A DNA stretch of 64,000 nucleotides from Mytilisepta virgata (Eukaryota; Mollusca; Bivalvia; Mytilida; Mytilidae), in contig CM051521.1 of NCBI GenBank assembly GCA_028015205.1, positions 103,640,513 to 103,704,512 on the forward strand. Reading direction: 5' to 3'. The position numbers and the translations under genes are program-made. Below are positions 15,101 through 25,267 of the stretch, in pieces. Every line of letters begins with the position of its first letter. The first letter of the stretch is position 1. Under the pieces are notes generated by a model. The model was given only the letters and a program-made list of their open reading frames with translations. It was not told where the DNA came from and ran no database searches.

Positions 15101-18100
15101 ATTCCACTCACAGGATGTTCGGTGGTCTGATAGCAACATGAATCCAAACGATCTCGGATACTCTGGATTGGTTTATTAGCAGCAGGTGAGCCGACAGAGT
15201 ATGGTGCAGTATTGCTGGTTTGATTAGATTGACTTTTTTCAAACCAGTCAAACTTATACAGTTCTTCATATCAATTCTTATCAATTGAACCATTTGTCAA
15301 TTGTGTCAAATCATCATTCAAACAAGTCAAACCATCATGTTATAGTTTTATTAAATTCACACAATGGATCTACCTAGTACAATTGATTCAATTAAATCAA
15401 TTGAACTCTCATTGTCAAACCAGCCAAACATGTCAAAACATCCTTATATATTTAATATATGTAGTTCAATGACTCAATTGATCTACCTACTCTCATTGTC
15501 AAACCATCCAAACCTGTCAGAGCATTCTTATCTATTTATTATGTATGTATTTCAATTTACTCAACTGATTCAATTGATACAATTTATCTACCTAGTTCAA
15601 TTCACTTAATTGATTCAATTGAACTCTCATTGTCAAACCAGCCAAATTAGTCAAACCACCCTTATCTGTTTAATCTACATTGTCTGTAGTTCAATTGACT
15701 CAATTGATTCAGTTGACACAATTGATTTATAAAGTGTAATTGACTCAATTGATTCAATTGATCCATTATTGTCAAACCAGCCAAACTGGTCAAACCATCC
15801 TTGTCTCTTTAATTTATGTAGTTCAATTGACTCAATTGATTCAATTGACACAATTGATCTGCACAGTACAATTGACTCAATTGAATCAACTGAACCATTA
15901 TTGTCAAACTAGCAAAACCAGTCAAACCATCCTAATCTCTTTAATCTATGTAGTTCAATTGACACAACTGACTCAATTTACACAAACGATCTACACAGTA
16001 CAATTGACTCCATTGATCCAATTGAACCATTACTGTCAAACCAGCCAAACCAGTCTTATCTCTTTAATCCTTGTAGTTCAATTGACTCAATTGACACAAA
16101 TGATCTACCTAGTACAATTGACTCAATTGATTCAATTGAATCATTACTGTCAAACCAGCAAAACCTGTCAAACCATCCTTGTCTCTTTAATCTATGTAGT
16201 TCAATTGACACAATGGATCTACACAGTACAATTGACTCCATTGATTCAACCAATATTTTCAAACCAGCCAAACCAGTCTTGACTCTTTAATCTTTGTTGT
16301 TCAATTGACTCAATTGATTCAATTGAACCATTATCGTCAAACCAGCAAAACCAGTCAAACCATCATTATCTCTTTAAACTATGTAGTTCAATTGACACAA
16401 TTGACTCAATTGATCTACACAGTACAATTGACTCCATTGATTCAATTGAACCATTATTGTCAAAAGAGCCAAACCAGTCTTATCTCTTTAATCGTTGTAG
16501 TTCAATTGACTCGATTGACACAATTGATCTACCTAGTACAATTGACTCAATTGACACCCATTGTCAAACCAGCCAAACCAGTCAAACCATTGTATCTCTT
16601 TAATGTATGTAGTTCAATTGACTCAATTGATTCAATTGATACACTTGATCTACAGTACAATTGACTCAATTGATTCAATTGAACTATTATTGTCACACCA
16701 TCATTATCTCTTTAAACTATGTAGTTCAATTGACACAATTGACTCAATTGATCTACACAGTACAACTGACTCCATTGATTCAATTGAACCATTATTGTTA
16801 AACCAGCCACCCAGTCTTATCTCTTTAATCATTGTAGTTCAATTGATCTAGATAGTACAATTGACTCAATTGATTCAATTGAATACTCATTGTCAAACCA
16901 GCCAAACCAGTCAAACCATCATTATCTCTTTAATGTATGTAGTTCAATTGACTCAACTGATTCAATTGACACAATTGATCTATCTAGTACAATTGAATCA
17001 ACTGATTCAATTGAACACTCATTGTCAAACCAGCCAAACCAATCAAACCATCCTTATCTCTTTAATCTACCTGGTACAATTGATTCAATTGAATCAATTT
17101 GACTCTTACAGTGAAACCAACCAAACCTGTCAAAACATCCTTATATCTTTAGTCTCCAATGTAATTCAATAGATCAATGGATTTTAAATATAAATGATAT
17201 TACTCACCCATTTGCTAATATAAACAAGAACTTCAATAGTCGATTCTATGTTGCTCATTTAGTGAAGTTTTTAGGGGTTATATTTATTTTCTGTTTCTCA
17301 ATGAAGGATTTCCCATTCAAATATACATTTTTGTCAACTTGCTAAGTCGTGAGTCGATTCAATCAATTAAAAAAGAAACAAATGGAGTTTGTTTGATTGT
17401 TTTTGGCTGTCTTGATTATCAAATGAATCAATGGAACAAATTGAACTGGTCAGAAATGAAGTTGCTTTGACATCTTTAAATAGGCTAATCTTGTTAATCA
17501 ATAAATTCAATTTAGCCAATTGAACACATTAGAAATGGAGTTGGTTTGACTGCTTTGAAAAGAAAGATGAATTGAGTCAATTCAACCTGAGTTGAACGGG
17601 TCAGAAATGGAGTTGCTTTGAATCCTTTGAATAGGTAGATCAATTTAGTCAATTAAGTCAACTGAACCAATTGAATGGGTCAGAAATGGAGTTGGTTTGA
17701 CTCCTCCGACTGCCTTGAAAAAGAAGATCAATTGAGTCAATTGAACCAATCGCGCAGTCAGAAATGGAGTTGGTTTGACTCCCCCGACTGCCTTGAAAAG
17801 GAAGATCAATTGAGTCAATTGAACCAACTGAACTGGTCAGAAATCAAGTTGATTTGACTGCTTTGAACGCTTTGAAAAAGAAGATCAATTGAGTCAATTG
17901 AACCAATTGAAGTGATCACAAATGGAGTTGGTTTGACCGCTTTCACTGGTATGAAAAAGAATATCAATTGAGTCAATTGAACCAATTGAACAGGTCAGAT
18001 ATGGAGTTGGTTTGATTGCTTTGAAAAAGAAGATCAATTGAGTCAATTGAGTCAATTGAACCAATCAAACGGGTCAGAAATGGGGTTGGTTTGACTTCTT

Positions 18101-21100
18101 TGACTGTTCTAAAAAGGAAGAGCAATGAAGTCAATTGGACCGATTGAACTGGTCAGAAATTGAGTTGGTTTGACTGCTTTGAAAAAGAAGATCAATTGAG
18201 TCAATTAAACCAATTAAATGGGTGAGAAATCGAGTGGGTTTGTCTCCTTTGACCTCTTTGAATAGGAAGATCAATTGAGTCAATTGAGTAAATTAAATTC
18301 GAGAGTTGGTTGATTGGTTTGATTAACAAATATCAAATCTGCCAATCTGGTCAAAACAGCAATACTGCACCATTATGCCAACATGATTGTTTTGATGAAT
18401 ATAAAACCCCAGACGTCGACAGAACAGATGCTATTTTTTTCAAAATCGTGAAAAAAATGTTAGGGTTGGCAAAATGGCTGCAAAAAAATAGGGTCGGACG
18501 GATAACTAGAAACACACATATATTTTTATTTGGCTTTAATTCGCAGTCCACGATTTAAATATTCCTGGGTTAAATAAGTTATTCAAATGATTCTACCTGA
18601 AATTTTGGATCAGAATTTTTTTGAAAATTAAATTACATATGGAAACATGGGAAAAATCCAGTGAAATGAATTCCTTAATTATTGTTATATAAAAACCATT
18701 CACATATCATTAACCATAAGATTTAGGAATTTTAATACTTACTTGCATTTTTATGAATTTTCTTGTGTTCTGTCCAAAATCCCTTAAAACACTCCTGAAA
18801 TAAAAATGTTTAATTTGTGTTAAATTATAAAAGTAATTTTATTTATTTCAGGATCACTGAAAATTTCATTCCTAAAACTGATTAATACACTCTTTTTCTC
18901 TACATTCATTGTTCCAGGAAAGAAATGAATTTTATATTTTACGAACAATTTTCTCCTCAACTGAGGGTGGTACAGGGGGTGTATGGGCACAGGAGAATGT
19001 GAAATAAAATTTAAAAACATGAACGAAAAATAATTTACCTACAAAAAACGATGCACGAGAAATAAGAACACATCAAACAAATTAAGGTGCCGTTTATCAC
19101 TAAAACCATTTGAGTAAGAGTACATTATACTGTAATACAAATTTTCCAACTTGTAGTGGTTGACATGTTCTAGGAACATTATTAGCAATTCAGATAAAGT
19201 GAAAAACGAAATATGGAAGCTACAGTTCCATATATATAGACACAACTGTATCAAACAACTGTAAGTCCAAACAAGAGGCTCCCAAGAGCCTGAATCGCTC
19301 ACCTGTATTCTTTTGTGTACCAGTAGATCTTGCATCAATGATTATTTTTGCCATTTAATGTATATCGTCACAATTTTCTCCTTAATATTGACCTATACAG
19401 CTAAAATATAGAATCCTGAACCCAAACAGATATGGTTGCCAGGGACTTTTTCATCAGTTGCTATGGACTTTTTTAATGCCATTGACTCTTGACCTTCAAT
19501 TTTGACTTGAACAGGTAAATTGTAGGATCCTGAACCTAAATATATATGGTTGCTAGGTACTTTTTCATCAGTTGCTATGGACTTTTTCAATGACCTTGAC
19601 CTTTCTTTGTGACTTGTACCGTTAAATTATAAGGTCCTTAACCCAAATATATATGGTAGCTAGGGACTTTTCATCGGTTGCTATAGCCTTTTTCAATGGC
19701 ATTGACTCTTGACCTTCCATTTTGACTTGAACAGGTAGATTGTAGGGTCCTGAATCCAAAAAATATATGGTTGCTTGGGACTTTTCATTGGTTGCTATGG
19801 ACTTTCAATGACCTTGACCCTTGACCTTCCTATTTGACTTGTACAGGTAAATTATAAGGTCCTTAACTCAAATATATATGGTTGCTATGGTTTTTTTCAT
19901 CTGTTGCTAGGGACTTTTTCATCGGTTGCTATGAAATTTTTGAATGACCTTAACCCTTAACGCTCCATTTTACTTGTACAGCTACCATTTAATTTATTTC
20001 AAGCAACGCCCTAAACATCTGTGACAATGTCAGACCATTATTTTCGGTTTACATGTAAATAATTTTTCAAGGGCAAAAACTGCTATAAGGGGTCAATTGA
20101 CAATTTTGGTCACGATGACTTATTTATAGATCTTACTTTGCTGAACATATTTGCTGTATACAGTTTGTCTTTATCTATAATAATATTCAAGCTAATAACC
20201 TTAAACTGCAAAATTGCCTTAAAATTAACAATTCAGGGGCAATAACCCAAAAATGGGTATACCGATTCGTCTGAAAATTTTATGACATGTAGATCTTGAC
20301 CTCATAAACATTTTTACTACTTGTCAGTTTTGCCCTAACTGCTTTAGTTTTCGAGATATGAGCCAAAAAGTGCATATGCAACTGCGTTCCATTTTTAGCC
20401 AGGGCAGCCATGTTTCTCCATGGACAATAAAATAAAACATAAAATTTATACTAGATACCCTAAGGATCTATCAGCCTAAGTTTGGCTGAAATTGATTTTG
20501 TAAATTAAGAGTAGAAGATTTTTATAAGTTTACAAAGATGACGAAAAAAATGTGAAAAATTCTTTAAAGGGCAAAAACTCCTATGATGGGTCAATTGATG
20601 ATTTTGGTCATGCTGACTTATTTGTAGATCTTACTTTGCTGAACATTTTTGTTGTTTACAGTTTGTCTTAATCTATAATAATATTCAAGATAACAACCTT
20701 GACCTGTTGAACATTTTTACCCCATGTCAGTTTTGCTCTAAATGCTTTGGTTTTTGAGATACAAACCAAAAACTGCATTTTACCCCTATGTTCTATTTTT
20801 AGCCATGGCGGCCATGTTTCTCGACAGACATGAAAATAAAACACAAACTTTAATCTAGATACCCAAAGGATCATTCAGACTAAGCATGGCTGTAATTGGT
20901 TCAGTGGTATCAGAGAATCTTTGAAAAAGTTTACGAATGAAAACGACAGACGGACAACGGACACCAAATGATGGCAAAAGCTCACATGTCCTTTTAGGAC
21001 AGGTGAGCTAAAAAGTGTAAATTGCAAATCCAACTGACATCAAGTTCTTTGGATTGTTATATAATACATATGTTCTAGTGACAGTTAGTTTTCTTTGTAT

Positions 21101-23418
21101 CAAAATATATTTAGGCCATGTTAGAATTGGGATGCAGCAAATATATTGTTCTGAATATAGTTTTACTTCTTCCTAAATAAATTTTTAGCAATAAAGTACA
21201 ATTACAGTTTGATGCATCTACCACTTCTCAGATGAATTTAAAGCAATCCGATCCACTTGAAATATCAGACATTTCGGATTCATCAATTCAGAAGATATTT
21301 ATTGATTTTTATTTCAACAAAATATCGACAGGACATGAAGTAAATGTGTTCAAACACAGAGATAAAAAAATAAAAACTGGCAAACACGCTGCACATTGCT
21401 GCATTAACACACAGGAGAACGTGAAATAAAAAAACCAAAAAATTTCAAACTTTCTTCCCAACCTGATAGGAAATAGGACAATTTGGCTCGTCCACTGAGA
21501 CAAATCGGACCAAGTTTGAAAAACTATGTTAATGAATTTTTCATATACCTGTATGGAGTACTTGGAAAAATGAGTTTGGTTTTTTATATAATATACTGGC
21601 AAATATTTATTTCTTTGAGAAACTATATTATCATTTTTACATTTAAACAATAAAAGAAATTCATCTCCAGTTTCATTTTTACAAAGAGTACATATTCTAT
21701 CATTATTTGGAACATTTTGCCACCTGTCTGTCTCTATTGGTATTTCTAAATTTAAAGCTCTTAGTTTTGTAATCCAAATTTTGCTTTTTTCACTTAACCT
21801 TGTTAAATAATTTTCAAGTCCAATTTTTTTCTTCAATAAACCATAAAATTGCACTCTTTACGAGTTTGATATTTCACTAAACCAAGATGTAATAAACTGA
21901 TCAAATAGAATTCTTTTAAGACAGTTCTTATCACAAACACCTGTCTGGTCCACAAAAACATATCCCAGTCCAGCATGATTTTAGGGCATACGATACAGTT
22001 TCAATCTACTATTGATTTTTTTTTAAGATTTTGCATAATGGTAGTTTTTTCATTGATCTTTCTAAAAATACAGAGACATTAGACCTTCATGTGCTACTTT
22101 TTGAGATATTTAATGTTCAATTTTTGGGATTTTTACTAAACTTTTGCAATTATAGTCTTTTCACCTTTTTCGAAAGAAAAAAACAATTACTTTGGTGTTT
22201 TGAAAGATAAATACATCAGGTTTTTTGCATAAAGAAGTTGAGTATCTCTTCTTTTCCGATAAATAAAATTTAGGACACTGATTTATTGTGCCTAAATTCA
22301 AATTTTTGATCATATATCACATATGCACATATTATGTGCTACTATATATTTTCATTTTTTCAACATATCTGATATATGATCAAAAACTTTGAATTAAGGC
22401 ACGATACATAAGTTTATAAAAAAAAAAAATCTGCTATTAATAATTTAATTAAAAAATTACAAAATGTAGTCCTTATAATTTGCTATCGAATGCAGTTTTG
22501 GGTCCATTTGCTCATTTATTTGATATTCTGGATTTTTTAGGCATTGATACAAGTTTTGATTTTAAGCTTGGAATCACTGTTCATGCTTTGTAAAAATTCC
22601 TGATCAAATTATGTATTTTACAACAATTTTGTTTATTGCATCTTCTGTGTGAAATGTCCTGTCACCAATGGGACATTATGGTGTGGAATGCGTTCCCTCT
22701 GTCAATATCAATTTTATAATAATAATTTTTTTCGAAATATTTTTGGAGACACTGGAAATTTACATCGATTATTTAACTTCTGTTTCTATCCAAAACAATA
22801 TTTTATAACGTGCGCTTCTTATTGTTTATAATTTGTTATGTATTGTGCTCAAATAAAGATATATATAGTTTATTCAATAGTTTTGTTTAACAATGACAGT
22901 CATAAACCACCCTACAAATTTCATTAACTGTTAAACAGTCCGAATTACTGCATAGTATTGTCTTCATAGTCGGTGCGAATTGTCTTTATAGTCGGTCAGA
23001 ATTGTCTTTATAGTCGTTCCAAATTGTCTTTATACATGGCCTGAATTGTCTCAAATATGGATGGTCCAAATTGTCTTGCACCCGAATATAGATGTCAATT
23101 TGTGGTATACTTTTTTGTAGATGCCATTTCAACAATACTGTGTAAATTGATTCGAGCATCTGGGTTCTCGAATAAGATACTTCTATATTACATATTGTAA
23201 CTGTAAGGCTACAACTATCGGTGTCAGAAGGGATTCTGTACTCCTTCTGTATTTTTTTAAAATGTTGATTCCTTTGTAATTATTGGGCAAGATTGTACCT
23301 GAGAACAAAAGAAAGACCCTTGAATCATTAATTTGATACATGTTGGACACTGTAATTTCGCTTCTTTGTCACAACCAGGCGTTTCACAAACTCGTGTTGC
23401 AACGGTCGTTGCTGCCAT
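55..23418 (-). CDS. METAP1: Methionine aminopeptidase 1, 5' portion of gene (8 exons, 3' end outside window)
   Basis: METAP1 removes the initiator methionine from nascent cytosolic proteins. Exons in transcription order: 23418-23299, 18794-18743, 14095-14013, 11901-11841, 10045-9954, 6640-6557, 4223-4156, 125-55. All junctions are GT-AG and the frame holds through all seven introns, giving 210 codons. The N-terminus [16 protein letters not shown] opens the METAP1-type C6H2 zinc finger: C11, C16, C24, C27, C38, C42, H50, H54. A linker with [13 protein letters not shown] and RPDYAVH follows, both typical of METAP1 and absent from the mitochondrial METAP1D. The peptidase domain then begins ([35 protein letters not shown], with the active-site-region His). 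The remaining metal ligands should lie left of position 1. The start is the first in-frame ATG matching the family. CDK1 lies upstream on the same strand. Confidence 0.95.
210..706 (-). repeat. Truncated copy of the 37615-38881 hAT-like element
   Basis: Read on the minus strand, this block matches the right half of the element at 37615-38881: the Helix-like landmarks TTTCTCAGnGnAATAAATTT, the oligo-A run before AAATCCTCT, AATCATTTGTGAGAT and the GACAATTTTCCAATTTTTC end all recur in the same order. Neither terminus is intact. Intron 7 of METAP1. Confidence 0.55.
711..1560 (+). repeat. CAGGTGAGCT-family repeat, 3' end missing
   Basis: It starts with the hairpin AGGCTCTCAAGAGCCT and GCTCACCTGG. 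The interior has repeated modules of the GGTGGCCATCTTG / GGACCATT type. It loses similarity after the GGACGGACGATGGACGC stretch and lacks the 3' CAGGTGAGCT. Confidence 0.7.
2432..2527. repeat. Small foldback (inverted repeat)
   Basis: ACTTTCCACAA at 2432 is matched by TTGTGGAAAGT ending at 2527. Inside, CTACTCAAATT and AATTTGAGTGG also pair. The unit is 96 bp, and related GTGGACACCACT fragments lie at 2235-2290. Confidence 0.6.
2929..3199 (+). repeat. tRNA-derived SINE (family B)
   Basis: The head GGCCTCGGAGGCCGAGTGG resembles a tRNA 5' end with A box, and GTTTGAATC near 3009 is a B-box-like sequence. The body contains GTGTGTTCGACTCCG and the tail ends ACTAAACAAACAAACAAAC. The same sequence recurs at 34856-35120, 46591-46797 and 47194-47443. 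Target duplication is unclear in this copy. Confidence 0.8.
3554..3924. mobile_element. MULE-type MITE with 9-bp target duplication
   Basis: The unit begins CAATCTAATTAAAAACCGAT and ends with its reverse complement. The inverted repeats run about 100 bp each and include CATCGCTCCCGTTTTCTGA and TTTGAGGTCACATGTGAGTGA. It is flanked by the perfect direct repeat CAAAAGACT at 3545-3553 and 3925-3933. Nine-bp duplications with long TIRs are characteristic of Mutator-like elements. There is no coding capacity. Confidence 0.85.
4156..4223 (-). CDS. METAP1: METAP1 coding exon 7
   Basis: A 68-bp exon too short to show up as an open frame of its own. It encodes [20 protein letters not shown] then CC, ending in phase 2 before GTAAGT. 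It joins VHE of exon 6 to TSVNEV of exon 8 without a frame break. The family usually has NYYNFPKS; here the Asn before FPKS reads as Cys. Confidence 0.92.
4438..5200 (+). repeat. GGGTTGCA-ended interspersed repeat, copy 1
   Basis: The left end has AAATGGCCGGGTTGCA; the right end has the hairpin TTGCACTTCGTGCAA followed by CCCAGCCAAAAA, so the ends form a short inverted repeat (tggcYgggttgca). Between them is a tandem block of about 186 bp (from 4740 and again from 4925). The same structure occurs at 10662-11222. Confidence 0.65.
5220..6556. other. METAP1 intron 6, no recognised feature
   Basis: AT-rich intronic DNA. I see no exon, RNA gene or clear repeat here. The TTAAATTTAACC / GGTTAAAT stretch near 5820-5960 is partly self-complementary. 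Confidence 0.4.
6557..6640 (-). CDS. METAP1: METAP1 coding exon 6
   Basis: An 84-bp exon of 28 codons giving [20 protein letters not shown] then EIDKIVHE. It includes the family hallmark GVTTDEID. Acceptor CCCAG after a long pyrimidine run, donor GTAGGT, both ends in phase 0. Confidence 0.94.
6660..7550. other. METAP1 intron 5, diffuse repeat remnants
   Basis: The 7090-7330 part (CACATCCACTGATGAAG, AATGACCCAATTATTGTATG) resembles sequence inside the Helitron at 60330-60460, so it is probably an old copy of the same interior. Nothing coding is seen. Confidence 0.4.
7552..8455 (+). repeat. CAGGTGAGCT-family repeat, 3' end missing
   Basis: The start is CAAGAGGCTCCCAGAAGCCT with GCCCACCTGG. The interior is five tandem copies (about 160 bp) of a module with GGCCATCTTGGATGA, GAGGACCACCTAAGGACC and CCAATTGGCCAAGTGG. 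The 3' terminal hairpin is absent. Confidence 0.75.
8711..9067 (-). repeat. tRNA-derived SINE (family A) with 12-bp target duplication
   Basis: On the minus strand the head GACCGCCTCGGTGGTCTCGT carries an A-box-like TGGTCTCGTGG, and GGTTCGATCCC is a B box, so the first 75 bp are tRNA-like. The body is about 280 bp and the tail ends in ATCC units. A perfect 12-bp direct repeat ACCAAAGTTGGA flanks it at 8699-8710 and 9068-9079, which fixes both ends. The long open frames across this block are not genes. Confidence 0.9.
9080..9540. repeat. Tandem repeat of about 155 bp, three copies
   Basis: Units share GAGGAGTTGCATGACAA, GGCTACCTG.GTAG, CCCCCAGGGG and TTTGGCACAATCTACATTG. METAP1 intron 5. Confidence 0.65.
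9954..10045 (-). CDS. METAP1: METAP1 coding exon 5
   Basis: A 92-bp exon giving [20 protein letters not shown] then [11 protein letters not shown]. This is the entry to the peptidase (pita-bread) fold. Acceptor TTATAG, donor GTACTG, phase 0 at the end. Confidence 0.92.
10662..11222 (+). repeat. GGGTTGCA-ended interspersed repeat, copy 2
   Basis: The left end AATGGCCGGGTTGC and right end TTGCACTCTGTGCAACCCC match the copy at 4438-5200. The internal tandem block contains two units with GTAGGAGGAGTTGATTTC about 180 bp apart. METAP1 intron 4. Confidence 0.65.
11265..11735. repeat. Tandem repeat of about 150 bp
   Basis: Three units sharing CTTTGACCTAATTTTTGAATTG, GATATGACATCTA and CCTTCAATCTAAACTT. 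METAP1 intron 4, next to exon 4. Confidence 0.6.
11841..11901 (-). CDS. METAP1: METAP1 coding exon 4
   Basis: A 61-bp exon giving [20 protein letters not shown]. It aligns with the METAP1 segment containing the RPDYADH motif. Acceptor TTTCAG, donor GTATGA, ending in phase 1. Confidence 0.92.
11985..12835 (+). repeat. End-less copy of the 19268 repeat interior
   Basis: Tandem modules with GGTTGCTAGGGACTTTTTC and TCAATGACCTTGACC, then ATCTTTGACAATATGTCAGACC. The order is the same as inside 19268-21011 but both characteristic ends are missing. It covers part of METAP1 intron 3. Confidence 0.6.
12836..13500 (+). repeat. Tandem repeat of about 155 bp (GAACTATCAATAGACC module)
   Basis: Four to five copies with ATTGAGGTCAAGGTCCAG, CATGTACCCACCAAGAACTA and GGTCTAGGTATTACAGTTG. 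The same module recurs at 45880-46435 and 46920-47120. Confidence 0.65.
14013..14095 (-). CDS. METAP1: METAP1 coding exon 3
   Basis: An 83-bp exon giving [19 protein letters not shown] followed by TGKLRVYPV. The [13 protein letters not shown] stretch matches the METAP1 linker. Acceptor TTTAG, donor GTTAGT, phase 0 at the end. Confidence 0.92.
15201..18373. repeat. Foldback element filled with TCAATTGA satellite arrays
   Basis: The ends are inverted copies: ATGGTGCAGTATTGCTG at 15201 and CAGCAATACTGCACCAT ending at 18373, both continued by a TTTGAnnAGATTG-like stretch. The left arm (15290-17180) consists of units of roughly 110-150 bp with TCAATTGACTCAATTGAT, ACCAGCCAAACCAGTC and TATCTCTTTAAT. 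The right arm (17400-18300) has units of about 100 bp with GATCAATTGAGTCAATTGAA and GGTCAGAAATGGAGTTGG. Read in reverse complement, the right arm resembles the left. Many frames stay open only because the repeat lacks stops. METAP1 intron 2. Confidence 0.75.
18374..18742. other. METAP1 intron 2 remainder, nothing recognised
   Basis: AT-rich, with an open frame of about 80 codons that matches nothing I recognise and overlaps the end of the satellite. I do not call a gene. Confidence 0.4.
18743..18794 (-). CDS. METAP1: METAP1 coding exon 2
   Basis: A 52-bp exon encoding [17 protein letters not shown], the second half of the zinc finger with the last Cys and both His ligands. Acceptor TTTCAG, donor GTAAGT, ending in phase 1. 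Confidence 0.93.
19268..21011 (+). repeat. CAGGTGAGCT-family repeat, both ends intact
   Basis: It starts CAAGAGGCTCCCAAGAGCCT with GCTCACCTG, and ends with the hairpin GCTCACATGTCC...GGACAGGTGAGCT followed by an A-run. The interior is tandem modules with ATATATATGGTTGCTAGG, CATCGGTTGCTATGG and TTGACTTGAACAGG, then a CAGGGGCAATAACCC module. METAP1 intron 1. Confidence 0.8.
21295..21980 (-). pseudogene. Non-LTR retrotransposon ORF2 C-terminal fragment
   Basis: On the minus strand the reading has [18 protein letters not shown], then [18 protein letters not shown] and [11 protein letters not shown]. This is the zf-RVT-like C-terminal region of LINE ORF2 proteins, with CxxC kept and the usual His of the HFLF segment replaced by Leu. 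An in-frame stop (TAA) separates it from an upstream homologous part ([20 protein letters not shown]). A 3' UTR runs to about 21295. It is a 5'-truncated dead copy in METAP1 intron 1. Confidence 0.75.
22280..22420. repeat. Imperfect inverted repeat
   Basis: TTTTTGATCATATATCA near 22305 pairs with TGATATATGATCAAAAA near 22373. The match extends outward through ATTCAAA and GTGCCT for about 40 bp per arm. Probably a MITE or a long hairpin; no target duplication was identified. Confidence 0.55.
23299..23418 (-). CDS. METAP1: METAP1 coding exon 1
   Basis: Forty codons from ATG to SFFCSQ, ending in phase 0 before donor GTACAA. It carries the first five zinc-finger cysteines. The reading frame stays open upstream of the ATG but has no earlier ATG there, so MAATTV is the best start. 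Confidence 0.93.
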
Positions 23419-23524
23419 TTTGACAATATTGCTTAGGTTGTCTCCCTGGAAGCTGTAGTTTTGTCCCTTTATGAAGATCAAAGTTCTATAATCCTCATCA
23501 ACCGTTTACATGAAAAGAGTTCAA

Positions 23525-24265
23525 AGGATTTTTTATATGCCCCGCCTGTGAGCCTCCTCATGGGGTTTTTGATTATGTGATTACTTGGCCATTTTTGTGA
23601 TTATTTGATTACTAGACAAAATATTTCATGATTATTTGATTATCTAGGACTGTATTTTTTATTACAAATTGATTACCGAGTTTAAACAAATTAAATAAAA
23701 TCGGAAGATAAAATATAACTACCTAGGATCAGCAGAGAACATCTTTGATTTTTATTGGCCAATTTTCAAAAATCTTCTGCTCTGAAACTTCATGATGAAA
23801 TTTTTCAAACTTTGCATCATTGATGACAAAAATGCCCTCAACAAACCATCCACATGATCCACTTTTGGTTGATTCATCCCCTCAACCAATGGCTGCGGCT
23901 GTTCATAGTTTCCATTGAAACCATATGGCAAAGGATTTTTTTCTCATTATAGCCCCCGCAAACAAAGTTGGGGGGATATAGGAATCACCCTGTCTGTCCG
24001 TCTGTCCTTTTGTCTTGAAAGCGCAACTCCTCTTAAACCGTTCAATGGATTTTGATGAAACTTTATATAAAGCTTAGGCAACTGTTATTAAATATTTTAC
24101 ATTTAAATTGTTATTTAATGATTACCAGGCTTTTAGTTTGTGATTATTTGATTACTAAAGAAAATCAATTTCAGATTACCAAAGCAAAGAATTAATGATT
24201 AGGTGATTATATTAACAAAAATTGGTGATTATGTGATTACTGAGACCCTCCATGTGGGCCTCGCC
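23525..24265. repeat. GATTATTTGATTAC repeat block
   Basis: Scattered copies of GATTATTTGATTAC and GATTATGTGATTAC flank a different insertion (23950-24110) beginning AGCCCCCGCAAACAAAGTTGG. It lies just upstream of the METAP1 start codon, so part of it may be METAP1 promoter sequence. Confidence 0.45.
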
Positions 24266-25265
24266 TGTAAGGCAGACCGGGCATATAGTTCTTTGGTCTG
24301 AGCGTCCGTTCTTCCGTCCTTCTGTAGGAGGTTAAGATTCAGGTTTAAGATGTGTTTTTCACGAAGGAGTTATGATATCATCCTGAAACTTTGTACATGG
24401 ATAGCTTGTGATATGAAAATCAGCAATTTGATGCGAAACGGGTGCTGTGACCTTCAGGTCATGGGTTATCGACTTTGAATTTCTTTATGGAATTTCAATA
24501 TTAGAATCCAGGTTAAGCCTTAGGTTCATGTTTAAAGAGGACAATATATATACTTATAAGGAGCAATCCAAAAAACGCAATTCATTAGACAGACAAAACC
24601 CGGGAAGACAAATGAACAACCACAAGCACAACAAATAAACACTGAAAATTAATAAACAATGAACACCAGGAGTGAACTCTGGTGCTCCGGAAGGGTAAGT
24701 AGTTCCTGCTCCGTATACGGCACGCGTCGTGAAGTTCAACAAAGTTAATCCGGTGGTAGTCACAAATCTGTGGAAGTACATAAAATGATACGATAGTGGG
24801 AACAGGTCCAACATCATCTTAAATATGGTAACTCACGCATGCCCTTGAATATCGGATACGCTGAGAAACGTAGACTCCATATGTATATTGCTACTCAAGA
24901 AGGGAAAATTAACAATAGGAAAGTCGAAGTCATCACGTTTGTCTTCAGATGTCCTTCATTGTCTATTTCGAGAAAGAAATCCAAATATGAAGCTACGATT
25001 TTAAATTTTCAGTTTTTTTAAGTGATATATTTTTGAAGAATCTACTAAAACAATCCTTCAAAAAAGCCTAGTAATATGCTTAAACAAACCCTGTTTGAAT
25101 TTTTTGTCGGTGCGACAATCAATTTCATTCCCTATTCGTATAACCTCAACATGACCTCTTTCAGCGAAAATCGTGCGCGTGCGTGTAGAAAATGTCTACG
25201 CAAAGTAAATAGTATCGTAGTCGATCAAAATCATCTACTGATTCTGCTGTTTTACAGTAACTAGC
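24266..25265. other. Intergenic, undefined repeat pieces
   Basis: A stretch with GGCATATAGTTCTTTGGTC and one with ACTCTGGTGCTCCGGAAGGG look like interspersed-repeat fragments. No gene was found on either strand. Confidence 0.35.
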
Positions 25266-25267
25266 GT

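Noticed and set aside
15740..16282. 180-codon open frame, repetitive LIQL-rich protein
   Set aside because: It lies entirely in the TCAATTGA satellite, where all frames avoid stops because of the repeat; several overlapping frames look alike.
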